Source: JAPOUP01 sp965203605 (lineage in GTDB: Bacteria; Pseudomonadota; Alphaproteobacteria; Rhodobacterales; Rhodobacteraceae). From it: a stretch of 64,000 bases of DNA. The stretch covers positions 2,852,001-2,916,000 of the forward strand of contig OZ241902.1 of NCBI GenBank assembly GCA_965203605.1, given 5' to 3'. Position numbers and translations under genes: made by a program. Positions 53,356 through 63,168 of this stretch are shown here, one piece after another (positions within the stretch are counted from its first letter, which is position 1; each line of letters begins with the position of its first letter). Below the pieces are notes generated by a model that had not been told where the DNA came from, did no database searches, and was given only the letters and a program-made list of their open reading frames with translations.

Positions 53356-55029
53356 ATGGTCGACGCCGCCATTGATGGCCACGAACACCACGGCGAACGC
53401 AGTTTTTTCGTCCGTTGGTTCATGTCAACGAACCACAAGGACATCGGCATCCTCTATATCTTCACTGCCGCCATTGCGGGCTTCATCTCAGTTGCATTCA
53501 CAATCTTCATGCGATTGGAGCTGATGGATCCGGGTGTACAGTACATGTGCCTCGAAGGTGCGCGGCTCATCGTCGACGCAAGCCAAGCGTGCACACCGAA
53601 CGGCCATCTCTGGAATGTGATGATCACCTATCACGGCGTGCTGATGATGTTCTTCGTGGTCATCCCTGCCCTCTTCGGCGGCTTCGGCAATTTCTTCATG
53701 CCACTTCAGATTGGCGCACCGGACATGGCCTTCCCGCGCATGAACAACCTGTCTTACTGGATGTTCGTCGCTGGCGTATCGCTGGGAATCGCATCGGCGC
53801 TTGCCCCAGGCGGCAATGGGCAGAGTGGATCAGGCGTTGGATGGGTTCTCTACGCGCCGCTGTCCACCACCGAACAGGGCTGGTCCATGGACCTGGCGAT
53901 TTTCGCCGTTCACCTGTCGGGCGCCTCGTCGATCCTCGGCGCCATAAACATGATCACCACGTTCCTGAACATGCGCGCACCTGGAATGACGCTGTTCAAG
54001 GTACCTCTCTTCTCCTGGTCCATATTCGTCACGGCATGGCTGATTCTCCTCAGCCTGCCCGTGCTCGCCGGTGCCATTACGATGTTGCTGACGGACCGGA
54101 ACTTCGGCACCACATTCTTTGATCCTGCCGGAGGAGGCGATCCCGTACTCTACCAACATATCCTGTGGTTCTTCGGCCATCCTGAAGTCTATATCGTAAT
54201 TGTTCCCGGATTCGGCATCATCAGCCATGTTGTGGCCACATTCAGCAGAAAGCCCGTCTTCGGTTATCTCCCAATGGTCTGGGCCATGATCGCCATCGGC
54301 GCACTCGGCTTCGTCGTCTGGGCACACCACATGTATACCGTTGGCATGTCCGTAACGCAGCAGTCCTATTTCATGCTCGCCACGATGGTCATTGCGGTTC
54401 CAACCGGCATCAAGATTTTCTCGTGGATCGCGACAATGTGGGGCGGTTCGGTCGAATTCAGGACGCCGATGCTCTTCGCCGTCGGCTTCATCTTCCTCTT
54501 CACGGTAGGCGGCGTGACGGGAATCGTGCTGGCGCAGGCACCTCTCGACCGAGCCTATCATGACACCTACTACGTTGTGGCGCATTTCCACTACGTGATG
54601 TCAATCGGCGCGGTTTTCGCGATCTTCGCTGGCATGTATTACTACATCGGAAAGATGAGTGGCCGCCAATATCCGGAATGGGCCGGCAAGCTCCAGTTCT
54701 GGACGTTCTTCATCGGTGTCAACATCACGTTCTTCCCACAGCACTTCCTGGGGCGTCAGGGCATGCCTAGACGCTATATCGACTATCCTGAAGCGTTTGC
54801 TTACTGGAACAAGATTTCCAGTATGGGCGCTTTCCTTTCGTTCGCCTCGTTCCTGCTGTTCATCGGCATCATCCTCTACACGATACGCTACGGACGGCGG
54901 GTAACCGAGAACAACTACTGGAATGAATGGGCCGATACGCTGGAATGGACCGTTCCGAGCCCTCCGCCCGAACACACGTTCGAGACGTTGCCCAAGCCAT
55001 CCGATTGGCAAACGGCACGTGCACACTGA
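53356..55029 (+). CDS. ctaD: Cytochrome c oxidase subunit I (aa3 type)
   Basis: 557 aa with twelve membrane helices. Haem and copper ligands: the His in ITYHGVLMMF (low-spin haem), WFFGHPEVYI with the cross-linked His-Tyr pair, WAHHMYTVG (CuB) and HFHYVMS (high-spin and low-spin haem). It reduces oxygen and pumps protons. Subunit II, III and assembly genes are not adjacent, as happens in several alphaproteobacteria where ctaD is apart from ctaCBGE. Confidence 0.95.
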   Translation: MVDAAIDGHEHHGERSFFVRWFMSTNHKDIGILYIFTAAIAGFISVAFTIFMRLELMDPGVQYMCLEGARLIVDASQACTPNGHLWNVMITYHGVLMMFFVVIPALFGGFGNFFMPLQIGAPDMAFPRMNNLSYWMFVAGVSLGIASALAPGGNGQSGSGVGWVLYAPLSTTEQGWSMDLAIFAVHLSGASSILGAINMITTFLNMRAPGMTLFKVPLFSWSIFVTAWLILLSLPVLAGAITMLLTDRNFGTTFFDPAGGGDPVLYQHILWFFGHPEVYIVIVPGFGIISHVVATFSRKPVFGYLPMVWAMIAIGALGFVVWAHHMYTVGMSVTQQSYFMLATMVIAVPTGIKIFSWIATMWGGSVEFRTPMLFAVGFIFLFTVGGVTGIVLAQAPLDRAYHDTYYVVAHFHYVMSIGAVFAIFAGMYYYIGKMSGRQYPEWAGKLQFWTFFIGVNITFFPQHFLGRQGMPRRYIDYPEAFAYWNKISSMGAFLSFASFLLFIGIILYTIRYGRRVTENNYWNEWADTLEWTVPSPPPEHTFETLPKPSDWQTARAH

Positions 55030-55062
55030 TCCGGTCCTGTCTGTCGAGTAAAGCGAGAAGCC

Positions 55063-55090
55063 GGAAAGCTCCGCAAAGATGGAGCTTTCC
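55063..55090 (+). terminator. Hairpin after ctaD
   Basis: GGAAAGCTCC and GGAGCTTTCC make a perfect 10-bp stem with an 8-nt loop, 34 nt after the ctaD stop. There is no long U-tract. Likely a terminator, possibly bidirectional. Confidence 0.65.
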
Positions 55091-55291
55091 TCACCTGAGC
55101 TGGAGGTCCCAGATCGCTGTTCGGTTGCGGCAGCCGTCAAGACTGATTGGATTGAGTCCCGACATACCTTGCGGTCCGCGTCGATGACGGCGACCGCCCG
55201 GCCCCGGCCTTCAGCTGTCTATCCTGTTGAAACAGACTCTCGCCAAGACTAGCCTGAGGCGGAGTTCCAAGAGAAGACTTCCCGGATTGCC

Positions 55292-57856
55292 ATGACTGCC
55301 ACACTTCCTCAGCCGGTTCGGCTGGCCGAATACACACCCCCGGCTTACCTCGTCGATTCAGTCGACCTTTGTTTCCAACTCCATCCAACGGCGACCCGTG
55401 TCATCTCAAGGATCACCTTCTTCCGCAATCCGCAGGGATCCGGTGGCCCGATAATGCTCGACGGCCAACAGCTCAAGCTTATCCATGCCTCGATCGACAA
55501 TGAGCCTTTGAGGGAAGCTGAACTGGAACTGTCCGACCAAGGGCTCACCGTAACGCGGGACCTACCCGATGCATTCGCCTGGGAAGCGGAAGTTGAGATA
55601 TCGCCGGAATCAAACACGGCCCTCGAGGGCCTCTACATGTCGGGAGGGATGTACTGCACTCAATGCGAAGCCGAGGGTTTCCGAAAGATAACCTACTTTC
55701 CGGACCGTCCCGATGTGATGGCCAGGTTCTCTGTACGGATCGAAAGCGATGCGACGGTATTGCTGTCAAACGGCAATCTGGTCGAGAAAGGGCCAGGTTA
55801 CGCGAAATGGCAGGACCCGTGGCCGAAGCCTTCGTATCTGTTCGCGCTGGTGGCAGGCGAACTGGTCTCACATGATGACAGCTTCATGACCGCATCTCGC
55901 CGGAATGTGGACCTCAGGATATGGGTGCGAAGCGGCGATGAGCAACGATGCGCATATGCCATGGATGCGCTCAAACGCTCGATGCGTTGGGACGAGGAGG
56001 TCTACGGACGCGAATACGATCTCGATCTCTTCCAGATCGTGGCTGTCGACGACTTCAATATGGGTGCGATGGAAAACAAGGGGTTGAACATCTTCAACTC
56101 AAAATATGTCCTTGCGAGCCCTGAGACCGCCACGGACCTGGATTATGAGCAGATCGAGGGCATTATCGCGCACGAGTATTTCCACAACTGGACAGGCAAC
56201 CGCATAACCTGCCGTGACTGGTTTCAGCTCTCGCTGAAGGAAGGCCTGACTGTCTTTCGGGACAGGCAGTTCTCAGGCGATATGCGCAGCCATGCCGTAA
56301 AGCGCATCAATGACGTGCTGCAGCTCCGTGCCCGTCAGTTCAGGGAGGACAATGGTCCGCTTTCCCACCCGGTCAGGCCGGCAAGTTACTTCGAGATCAA
56401 CAACTTCTACACTGCCACAGTCTACGATAAGGGCGCGGAGGTCATCGGAATGCTGCGTCGACTTGTCGGCGCCGACAATTATCGCAGGTCACTGGACCTG
56501 TACTTTGACCGGCACGACGGTGAAGCTGCGACGATAGAGGACTGGCTTCGGGTCTTCGAGGACGTCACCGGTCGGGATCTCTCACAGTTCATGCGCTGGT
56601 ACACCCAAGCCGGAACCCCTCACATCACGGTCAGCGAGGCCTTCAGTGACGGTACCTATACCTTAACCCTCAACCAGACGACTCCACGGACTCCCGGCCA
56701 GGACAGGAAAGAGCCTCAGATCATTCCGGTCGCGGTCGGCCTGCTGGGTCCGAACGGCGACGAGTTGGTATCTACAACCATTCTCGAGATGTCCGAGAGT
56801 CAGCAGAGCTTCGTGTTTCGCGACCTTCCCGCCAAACCCGTCCCATCGCTGCTTCGTGGTTTCTCGGCACCTGTCATTCTCGAACGTTCCACGACATCGG
56901 AAGAGCGCGCCTTTCTTCTGGCCCATGACACGGACCCGTTCAACAAATGGGAGGCAGGCCGTGCGCTGGCCAAGGATGTCCTGTTCCAGATGGTGACGGA
57001 CGGCGCGGCACCTGGCCCGGTCTACCTTGACGCCCTACGCCGGGTTGCCCGGGACGAGTCCCTGGATCCGACCTTTCGCTCGCTTGCCCTCCGCTTGCCT
57101 GCCGAAGATGACATGGCCCAGTCCATCCATGAATCGGGACGGGTTCCTGATCCGAGCGCAATCCACGAAGCGCGGTCAAGACTTCTGAATATCCTGGCGG
57201 AACATCTCGCCGTCGACCTTCCCCAGCTCTATCAGGACATGGAAGTTCCCGGCCCCTACTCTCCGGATTCCAATGCAGCAGGTCGGAGAGCCTTGCGCCT
57301 GACCACACTTTCCCTTCTTTCGCGCCTCGATGGCGGGTCTTCGGCCGAAAGGCTGTTCAGGGACGCCAACAACATGACGGAGCAGCTCGGTGCACTGGTC
57401 TGTCTACTGGAAATTGGCTCTGGATATCCCGAAATCACGGCATTTTACGCTCAATGGAAGCATGACAGGCTGGTGGTCGACAAGTGGTTCGCGATGCAGG
57501 TCATCCATGCTTCCCCAAGCGAAGCCGCCGCCATTGCCAGCAAACTGTGCAGCCATCCGGACTTTGACTGGAGGAATCCGAACCGGTTCCGGTCGGTGTT
57601 GGGTGCGCTGTCGATGAACGCCGCCGGCTTCCACGACCCCTCCGGTTCCGGTTATGACCTGCTTGCGGACTGGTTGATCAGACTTGATCCGATAAACCCG
57701 CAGACGACAGCGCGAATGACAACCGCGTTTGAAACCTGGCGTCGCTACGACGCTGACCGGCAGGCCCTTAGCACGGATGCACTCCGGCGCATTGCCGCAA
57801 CCAGAAACCTAAGCCGGGACACCTCGGAGATGGTCGGTCGAATCCTAGGCGACTGA
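55292..57856 (+). CDS. pepN: Aminopeptidase N
   Basis: 854 aa M1-family zinc aminopeptidase. Substrate-binding GAMENKGLNIFNS and the zinc site HEYFHNWTGNRITCRDWFQL with Glu in LKEGLTVFRD are intact. A DUF3458-type beta domain and a C-terminal helical domain follow, as in E. coli PepN. Cytoplasmic; removes N-terminal residues from peptides, perhaps including those taken up elsewhere in this window. Confidence 0.95.
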   Translation: MTATLPQPVRLAEYTPPAYLVDSVDLCFQLHPTATRVISRITFFRNPQGSGGPIMLDGQQLKLIHASIDNEPLREAELELSDQGLTVTRDLPDAFAWEAEVEISPESNTALEGLYMSGGMYCTQCEAEGFRKITYFPDRPDVMARFSVRIESDATVLLSNGNLVEKGPGYAKWQDPWPKPSYLFALVAGELVSHDDSFMTASRRNVDLRIWVRSGDEQRCAYAMDALKRSMRWDEEVYGREYDLDLFQIVAVDDFNMGAMENKGLNIFNSKYVLASPETATDLDYEQIEGIIAHEYFHNWTGNRITCRDWFQLSLKEGLTVFRDRQFSGDMRSHAVKRINDVLQLRARQFREDNGPLSHPVRPASYFEINNFYTATVYDKGAEVIGMLRRLVGADNYRRSLDLYFDRHDGEAATIEDWLRVFEDVTGRDLSQFMRWYTQAGTPHITVSEAFSDGTYTLTLNQTTPRTPGQDRKEPQIIPVAVGLLGPNGDELVSTTILEMSESQQSFVFRDLPAKPVPSLLRGFSAPVILERSTTSEERAFLLAHDTDPFNKWEAGRALAKDVLFQMVTDGAAPGPVYLDALRRVARDESLDPTFRSLALRLPAEDDMAQSIHESGRVPDPSAIHEARSRLLNILAEHLAVDLPQLYQDMEVPGPYSPDSNAAGRRALRLTTLSLLSRLDGGSSAERLFRDANNMTEQLGALVCLLEIGSGYPEITAFYAQWKHDRLVVDKWFAMQVIHASPSEAAAIASKLCSHPDFDWRNPNRFRSVLGALSMNAAGFHDPSGSGYDLLADWLIRLDPINPQTTARMTTAFETWRRYDADRQALSTDALRRIAATRNLSRDTSEMVGRILGD

Positions 57857-57943
57857 ACCAACCGGTCATTCCAAGACCGACCCGCTTGCTCCGCGGAACC
57901 CTCCGCCCTAGAAGGGAACCGGACTGGCAGCAGGATACCGGCA

Positions 57944-59479
57944 ATGCTCGATTTCGCATTCGAACCTCCAAAACCCAAGGTCATTCAAGGTGCAAGACTT
58001 GACTGGGAACTGGTGATCGGCCTTGAGGTTCATGCACAGGTCAGTTCGAAAGCCAAGCTCTTCTCCGGCTCATCGACTGAATTCGGCACCGAGCCCAATT
58101 CCAATGTGAGCTTTGTCGATGCCGCGATGCCCGGCATGCTTCCGGTGATCAACGAGTTCTGTGTCGAGCAGGCCGTGCGGACGGGTCTGGGCCTCAGAGC
58201 GCGCATCAATCTTACCTCCGCCTTCGATCGAAAGAACTATTTCTATCCGGACCTGCCCCAGGGATACCAGATCAGCCAGCTCTACCATCCCATCGTCGGT
58301 GAAGGCGAAGTGATTGTGGGAATGAAGCCGGGTGTTGCCCGCCGCGTTCGTATCGAGCGCCTCCATCTTGAGCAGGACGCGGGCAAATCGATCCATGACA
58401 TGGATCCGCACATGTCATTCGTGGATCTCAACCGAACTGGCGTCGCCCTGATGGAGATTGTCTCCCGTCCAGACATCCGCAGTCCGGAGGAAGCGGCGGC
58501 CTATGTGGCCAAACTGCGGCAGATCATGCGGTATCTCGGCACATGTGACGGCAATATGCAGAACGGGAACCTGCGCGCGGATGTCAATGTGTCGGTTTGC
58601 CGACCGGGCGATCACGAGAGGTTCCGGGAGTCCGGCGACCATTCATGCCTTGGCACCCGATGCGAGATCAAGAACATGAACTCAATGCGGTTCATGCAGG
58701 CGGCCATCGATCATGAGGCCCGTCGCCAGATCGCGATCATCGAAGGCGGTGGCGAAGTTGAGCAGGAGACCCGGCTCTATGATCCTGACAGGGGCGAGAC
58801 CCGCTCCATGCGCTCCAAGGAGGAAGCGCATGACTACAGGTATTTCCCCTGCCCCGACCTCCTTCCCCTAGAACTTGATCCAGCCTGGGTGGAGTCCATC
58901 AAGGCCGGTCTTCCGGAACTGCCGGACGAGAGGAAGGCCCGCTTCATGGACGAATTCGGGCTGAACGATTATGATGCCTCGGTCCTGACAGCAGACGTTG
59001 AATCGGCGGCTTACTTCGAGGAGGTGGCTAAGGGGCGCGATGGAAAGGTGGCCGCGAACTGGGTCATAAACGAACTCTTTGGACGACTCAGGAAAGACAA
59101 TATCGGCACCTCGGTGTCACCGATGTCCGCATGGCAGCTTGGCAGGATAATTGATCTCATCGCCGGGGGAGACATTTCCGGCAGGATCGCGAAGGATCTG
59201 TTCGAGATCGTGTATTCCGAAGGGGGGGATCCGGTTGAGATAGCTGCTTCCAGAGGTATGAAGCAGGTCACCGATACGGGAGTGATCAAGGCGGTGGTTG
59301 AGAGGGTCATTGCGGAGAATCCCGCCCAGGTGGAAAAGGCGACGCTCAATCCAAGGTTGATCGGCTGGTTCGTCGGCCAAGTAATGAAGGCGACAGGCGG
59401 GAAGGCCAACCCGAAGGCGGTGAACGAGATGGTTTCGGCAAAGCTTGCCTCTCCCGAGATCAAAGGGTCGACTCAATGA
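57944..59479 (+). CDS. gatB: Aspartyl/glutamyl-tRNA(Asn/Gln) amidotransferase subunit B
   Basis: 511 aa, full length. Visible: GLEVHAQVSSKAKLFSGSST, RKNYFYPDLPQGYQISQLY, FVDLNRTGVALMEIVSRPDI and the C-terminal YqeY-like domain (WVINELFGRLRK to KANPKAVNEMV). With GatA and GatC (not in this window) it amidates mischarged Glu-tRNA(Gln) and Asp-tRNA(Asn). Its last 300 bases recur in decayed form at 62426. Confidence 0.95.
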   Translation: MLDFAFEPPKPKVIQGARLDWELVIGLEVHAQVSSKAKLFSGSSTEFGTEPNSNVSFVDAAMPGMLPVINEFCVEQAVRTGLGLRARINLTSAFDRKNYFYPDLPQGYQISQLYHPIVGEGEVIVGMKPGVARRVRIERLHLEQDAGKSIHDMDPHMSFVDLNRTGVALMEIVSRPDIRSPEEAAAYVAKLRQIMRYLGTCDGNMQNGNLRADVNVSVCRPGDHERFRESGDHSCLGTRCEIKNMNSMRFMQAAIDHEARRQIAIIEGGGEVEQETRLYDPDRGETRSMRSKEEAHDYRYFPCPDLLPLELDPAWVESIKAGLPELPDERKARFMDEFGLNDYDASVLTADVESAAYFEEVAKGRDGKVAANWVINELFGRLRKDNIGTSVSPMSAWQLGRIIDLIAGGDISGRIAKDLFEIVYSEGGDPVEIAASRGMKQVTDTGVIKAVVERVIAENPAQVEKATLNPRLIGWFVGQVMKATGGKANPKAVNEMVSAKLASPEIKGSTQ

Positions 59480-59630
59480 CCGGGGACGGACATCCTACCG
59501 TCGCCCAACGGATTTCCAGCGCATTGGACGAGATCACGGAAACGAACCCGTATCAGATCAATGGATAGTCGCCGGAGCGAATGACAGCTGACTGTGCCTC
59601 GCTGATCGCAAAATGGGACGTCGGCGGCAC
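59165..59630 (+). repeat. Direct repeat, copy 1: gatB 3' end plus start of nuclease-like gene
   Basis: Similar to 62426-62890 with about 12-15 percent mismatches by eye and a few indels. In this copy, gatB is intact and the following gene is broken. Confidence 0.85.
59476..59630 (+). pseudogene. Broken start of a restriction-nuclease-like gene
   Basis: Begins MTGDGHPTVAQRISSALDEI overlapping the gatB stop, then reaches an in-frame TAG at about 59567. Homology to the intact copy at 62734 resumes in frame (ERMTADCASLIAKWDV) and ends at about 59630. Confidence 0.75.
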
Positions 59631-60119
59631 CATCCAGAGCCGCGTCACAGGCCTCGGCCAGCAGCTTCCCGGACAGATCCCGCACCCAGACGCCAGGCTA
59701 TCCTCAGGCACCGACAGCATGGCGAAGCTGCGCGACACAGCGGTTTCGATCTGGCGCGGTCGCACCCCGCCGCCCTCAAGTCAATATTCGACGGACCCGC
59801 AACACGCACACTCTCGCCCAAGCACCTTACCGTCACTGGCCAGCTGTTCCAAACACGCCGCAGCCTCCTTGCAGCACAGCGGAACCTGTTTCCTGTACCA
59901 TGGTCGAATCTCCTACCCACAGGTTGACGCGCCGGCGGAGCCGAACCTGTCATCGAGTCGTTGAATCACGTCGGCACCGACAGTCCCGCCCGAAAACCGC
60001 CGGATGGGCAACGGCGTAGATTCGCCCCGAAAATCTCTCAGAGGTTGACCTAAAATGTGGATGGCCTCCTCCAGATGTGGTATTTCCATGTCGAATTCCA
60101 ACCGGACAGGGAGGATACC
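59631..60119. other. Spacer of about 490 bp
   Basis: No gene that I can name. Minus-strand frames show Cys-rich or Arg-rich sequence that may be IS debris. Confidence 0.35.
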
Positions 60120-60943
60120 ATGGCCTGGAACGGGACCACCCAGAAGAGGTATGGGAGCGGAACGGAAAGATATGAAAGCGATCTGACCGACGGGGAATGG
60201 CTTCTGGCCGGGCCGCTTCCGCCGCCGCCGCAGCTGGGCCGGCCCCGGTCCACGGATCTCCGCGGGGTCCCCGGCGCGATCCGGTACATGCCGGCGACGG
60301 GCTGCCGGTTGCGGGCGGTTCCCAGGTGTTCCGCGCCATTCACCACGGTCCGGGACCACTTCCATCCATGGCGCGGCACGGGCGTCCTGGAGCGCATGAT
60401 GGACGCGCTGCGTGGTCTGGCGCGCGACCGGGCGGGGTGCGGCCCGGAGCCGACCGCCGCCGGGACCGGCAGCCAGCCGGTGAGGACGGGCGGTCCGTCG
60501 GGGTACAGCGCCGGAAAGAGAACCAGGGGCAGCAGACGTCACATCGCCGTCGATGTGGAGGGGACCCTGATCGTGGTCCAGGCCCACACGGCCGACGCGC
60601 GGGACCGGGACGGCGCCCGGGAGGTCACCCTGGCGATGCCCGGGAAGGCGCCGGAGGTGACGGAGCCGTTGGCCGGCAGCGGCCGCAGCGGCGGGAAACC
60701 GCGCGCCAGGCTCGCGGAGACGGGTGTCCCCGAGGTGCCGGGGATCGTGGAAAGACCCAGGGGAACCAGGGGTTCACGGTGCCGTGCCGCCGCCGGGTCG
60801 TGGATGGCGCCTTCGCCTGGATGTCGCGCTGCCGCCGTCTGGGGAGGGATTCCGGGCGGAGCCTGGAGAGCTCCGTGGTCTGGGCGCAGCTGGCCGCCTG
60901 CCGGTTCCTGTTCCGAAGGCTGGCAAGGGGCGCAGGTGCCTGA
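60120..60943 (+). pseudogene. IS5-family transposase, frameshifted
   Basis: From ATG 60120 (GGGAGG upstream): DLTDGEWLLAGPLPPPP, YMPATGCRLRAVPRCSAPFT, then GKRTRGSRRHIAVDVEGTLI with a catalytic Asp and ADARDRDGA. In the stretch encoding IVERPRGTRG (about 60770) the frame shifts. The C-terminal block FAWMSRCRRLGRDSGRSLES with a degenerate catalytic position continues in another frame to 60943. It differs from the two IS427-like copies. Terminal repeats were not found. Confidence 0.75.
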
Positions 60944-61108
60944 AATGCAATAACATAGGTACAACAACGACTTATGATTCAAACTCTCAAGCTGGATCCA
61001 AGCAAAACGCCGCGCCAAAGATTCGGGATACACCCGAAGACTGCCAACGCATTTGCGGTGCCAGCCTTAGCATGATACTGTCTGTTAAGAAAAAGGGGAA
61101 CTTCCACT

Positions 61109-61960
61109 GTGCTGCGACCGTTGGACGATCACGTAAAGAGTCAATTGACACAGGGTCTCGTTGATATCGGCGGGCTGCTCAAGAGTGATGTGGTCACCAT
61201 CATCAGTCCGATTGTTCCAAGGCTTGAACTTGGGTTGCGCCAAGCCATCGAAGGGCTTCCGGAACATGAAAATGTCGTGACCGTCATCTTGGATACACCT
61301 GGGGGAGTGGTGGAGGTCGTAGAGCGGATGGTCACAGTGCTGCGGTCGGTGTATGGGGAAGTCATTGTCGTCGTGCCTGATCGGGCCATGTCTGCTGGCA
61401 CGATTCTGGCCCTAAGCGCAGACCGAATAATGATGGACCATCTGTCTTGTTTGGGACCGATCGACCCACAGATCGAGAGAGATGGCAAGTTGGTCCCGGC
61501 GCTGTCTTATCTGAACCAGTTTGAGAGATTGAACGAAAAGGCAAAAAACGGCCAATTGACCACCGCTGAATATGCATTGTTGAACAAATTGGATCTGGGA
61601 GAGCTGTATCAGTTCAATCAGGCAAGGGAGTTGTCAATTGATCTTCTTATTAGATGGTTGACACAATATAAGTTCAAGAACTGGAGTTTGACGGAAACGA
61701 GAAGGAAAAAAGTTACAACAGACATGAAGGTGGAACGAGCTCGGGAGATTGCTGCGTTGCTGAACGATCCGGAGAAGTGGCATTCCCATGGTCGCGCAAT
61801 TGATGCGAGGACACTGCGTGAAGAAGTTGGCTTGAAGATCGAGAACTTTGAAAAAAATACTCAGCTATACAATGCCATCAAAGAGTACTTCGATTTATTG
61901 CGTGATTATGTGCACCGAGAAAATATCTTATCCTTCGTTCACACAAGGGAGTACTTCTAA
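61109..61960 (+). CDS. SDH-type ClpP-fold serine protease
   Basis: 283 aa, GTG start with AAGGGG about 10 nt upstream. The ClpP/crotonase-like core (SDH/SppA-like family) shows the oxyanion GG in VILDTPGGVVEVV (65-66), the nucleophile Ser95 in AMSAGTILALSADRI and the following LSCLGPIDPQI. A long helical C-terminal part follows. No membrane helix or signal peptide is visible, so it is probably a soluble cytoplasmic protease. GC is clearly lower than in the neighbours. A 66-aa gene follows 2 nt later. Substrate unknown; relatives often occur in variable genome regions. Confidence 0.8.
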   Translation: MLRPLDDHVKSQLTQGLVDIGGLLKSDVVTIISPIVPRLELGLRQAIEGLPEHENVVTVILDTPGGVVEVVERMVTVLRSVYGEVIVVVPDRAMSAGTILALSADRIMMDHLSCLGPIDPQIERDGKLVPALSYLNQFERLNEKAKNGQLTTAEYALLNKLDLGELYQFNQARELSIDLLIRWLTQYKFKNWSLTETRRKKVTTDMKVERAREIAALLNDPEKWHSHGRAIDARTLREEVGLKIENFEKNTQLYNAIKEYFDLLRDYVHRENILSFVHTREYF

Positions 61961-61961
61961 A

Positions 61962-62162
61962 ATGAACGGGAACCCGAAGATCACGAAATTTCAAGAGGCG
62001 GATATCTTGGAACGCAACAAGAAAATAGACCTCAGGTTAGTCAGTGCGCAGACCAATCTCGAAAGCCAACTTAAGGAACTCGGTGTGGAGGTGAAGCCAG
62101 AATTCAAGTTGGAGCCCCCTCTAGGTCGGGGAAAGATGCGATTTTTCAGTCGCAACTTTTGA
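61962..62162 (+). CDS. Small partner of the ClpP-fold protease, 66 aa
   Basis: ATG 61962, one base after the protease stop; AAGGGAG lies inside the protease gene about 11 nt upstream. The protein is a charged helix (FQEADILERNKKIDLRLVSA, then NLESQLKELG) with a basic C-terminus (GRGKMRFFSRNF). I do not recognise a family. The tight spacing argues for a shared function: inhibitor, adaptor or substrate of the protease. Confidence 0.65.
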   Translation: MNGNPKITKFQEADILERNKKIDLRLVSAQTNLESQLKELGVEVKPEFKLEPPLGRGKMRFFSRNF

Positions 62163-62425
62163 AGCCATGAGCTCAAAAAATGAGCAACCTCGACATGCCG
62201 ACATGCACTGTGGGGACTTCAATACCCATAAATTGCAGACTTATCAATGAAATGTACCCTTCTTGCTGTGCCCGCGTTCAACCTTGAAATGCAACACCAG
62301 AGCCACATACTCCGGTCTCTGTTCATTCCTGATTCTCTGGACATACGAGGCAGTGACGACCTGTTGCCCGGCCGTATGGCGGTGCCAATCGGACAAGAGG
62401 CGGCGGCTGTTCCTGTGGCGGCACA
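62163..62425. other. Spacer with an IS30-like end
   Basis: Around 62273-62292, TTCAACCTTGAAATGCAACA resembles the IS30-type terminal repeat at 31540. The rest shows no gene. Confidence 0.4.
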
Positions 62426-62733
62426 GGGGAGATATTTCAGGCAGGATTGCAAAGGATCTGTTCGAAACCGTGTATTCCGAAGGAAGGCATCCGGTTGAGA
62501 CGGCTGCTTCCGGAGGCATGAAGCAGGTCACAGATACAGGTGTGCTCGACGGCGGTTGAGCGGGTCATCGCGGAGAAGCCGACCCATGAGGAACTGGCGA
62601 CGCTCAATCCAAAGTCGATCGGCTGGTTTGTTGGCTAGGCGATGAAGGCGACAGGCGGGAAGGCCAACCCGAGGGCGGTGAACAAGATGGTTGCGGCAAA
62701 GCTTGCCTCTCCCGAGATCAGGAGTTCGATTCA
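62426..62733 (+). pseudogene. gatB 3'-end remnant (repeat copy 2)
   Basis: Encodes GRIAKDLFETVYSEG and GGMKQVTDTGVL as in the gatB C-terminus, then a lost base shifts the frame and a TAG replaces the GQ of VGQVMKA. It cannot act as GatB. It belongs to the 62426-62890 repeat that matches 59165-59630. Confidence 0.85.
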
Positions 62734-63168
62734 ATGACCCGAGACGGACATCCTACCGTCGCCCAACGGATTTCCAGCGCCCTGGACGAGATCAGGGAGA
62801 CGAGCCCGCATCAGACTGACGGCAAATGGTTGGAGCGGATGACGGCGGAGTACGCCCCGCTGATTGCCGAATGGGACATCAGCGACGCTTGGCTCTGGAT
62901 GGAATGGCCCGACCGGCAGACTCAATGCCCACCAAACACGCCGGAGATCGGGATCGATATCGTCGCCAAGCGAGCCAGCGACGGCAGGTTCGTTGCTATT
63001 CAGTGCAAGTCAAGAAAACTAGATGAGCACGGGCGCGGATTGGACATCACCAAGGACGAGTTCAACAGTTTCCTTTCCTTCTCGTCCGATGAACTTTGGG
63101 CGGAACGGTGGCTGGTCGTCATCGGGGACACCCGCCTAGTATCCCACCATCATTGTGTTGATGGGTAG
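62734..63168 (+). pseudogene. Restriction-endonuclease-like (PD-(D/E)XK) N-terminal domain, cut by IS630
   Basis: ATG 62734 follows the gatB remnant as the broken copy follows the real gatB. After an N-terminal helical part, IGIDIVAKRASDGRFVAIQC followed by K gives the Asp...QxK arrangement of Mrr-like nuclease domains. DITKDEFNSFLSF and WLVVIGDTRLV follow. Such domains open large type ISP or helicase-nuclease restriction proteins. The IS630 end at 63137 truncates it; the last residues are IS-derived. Confidence 0.7.
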
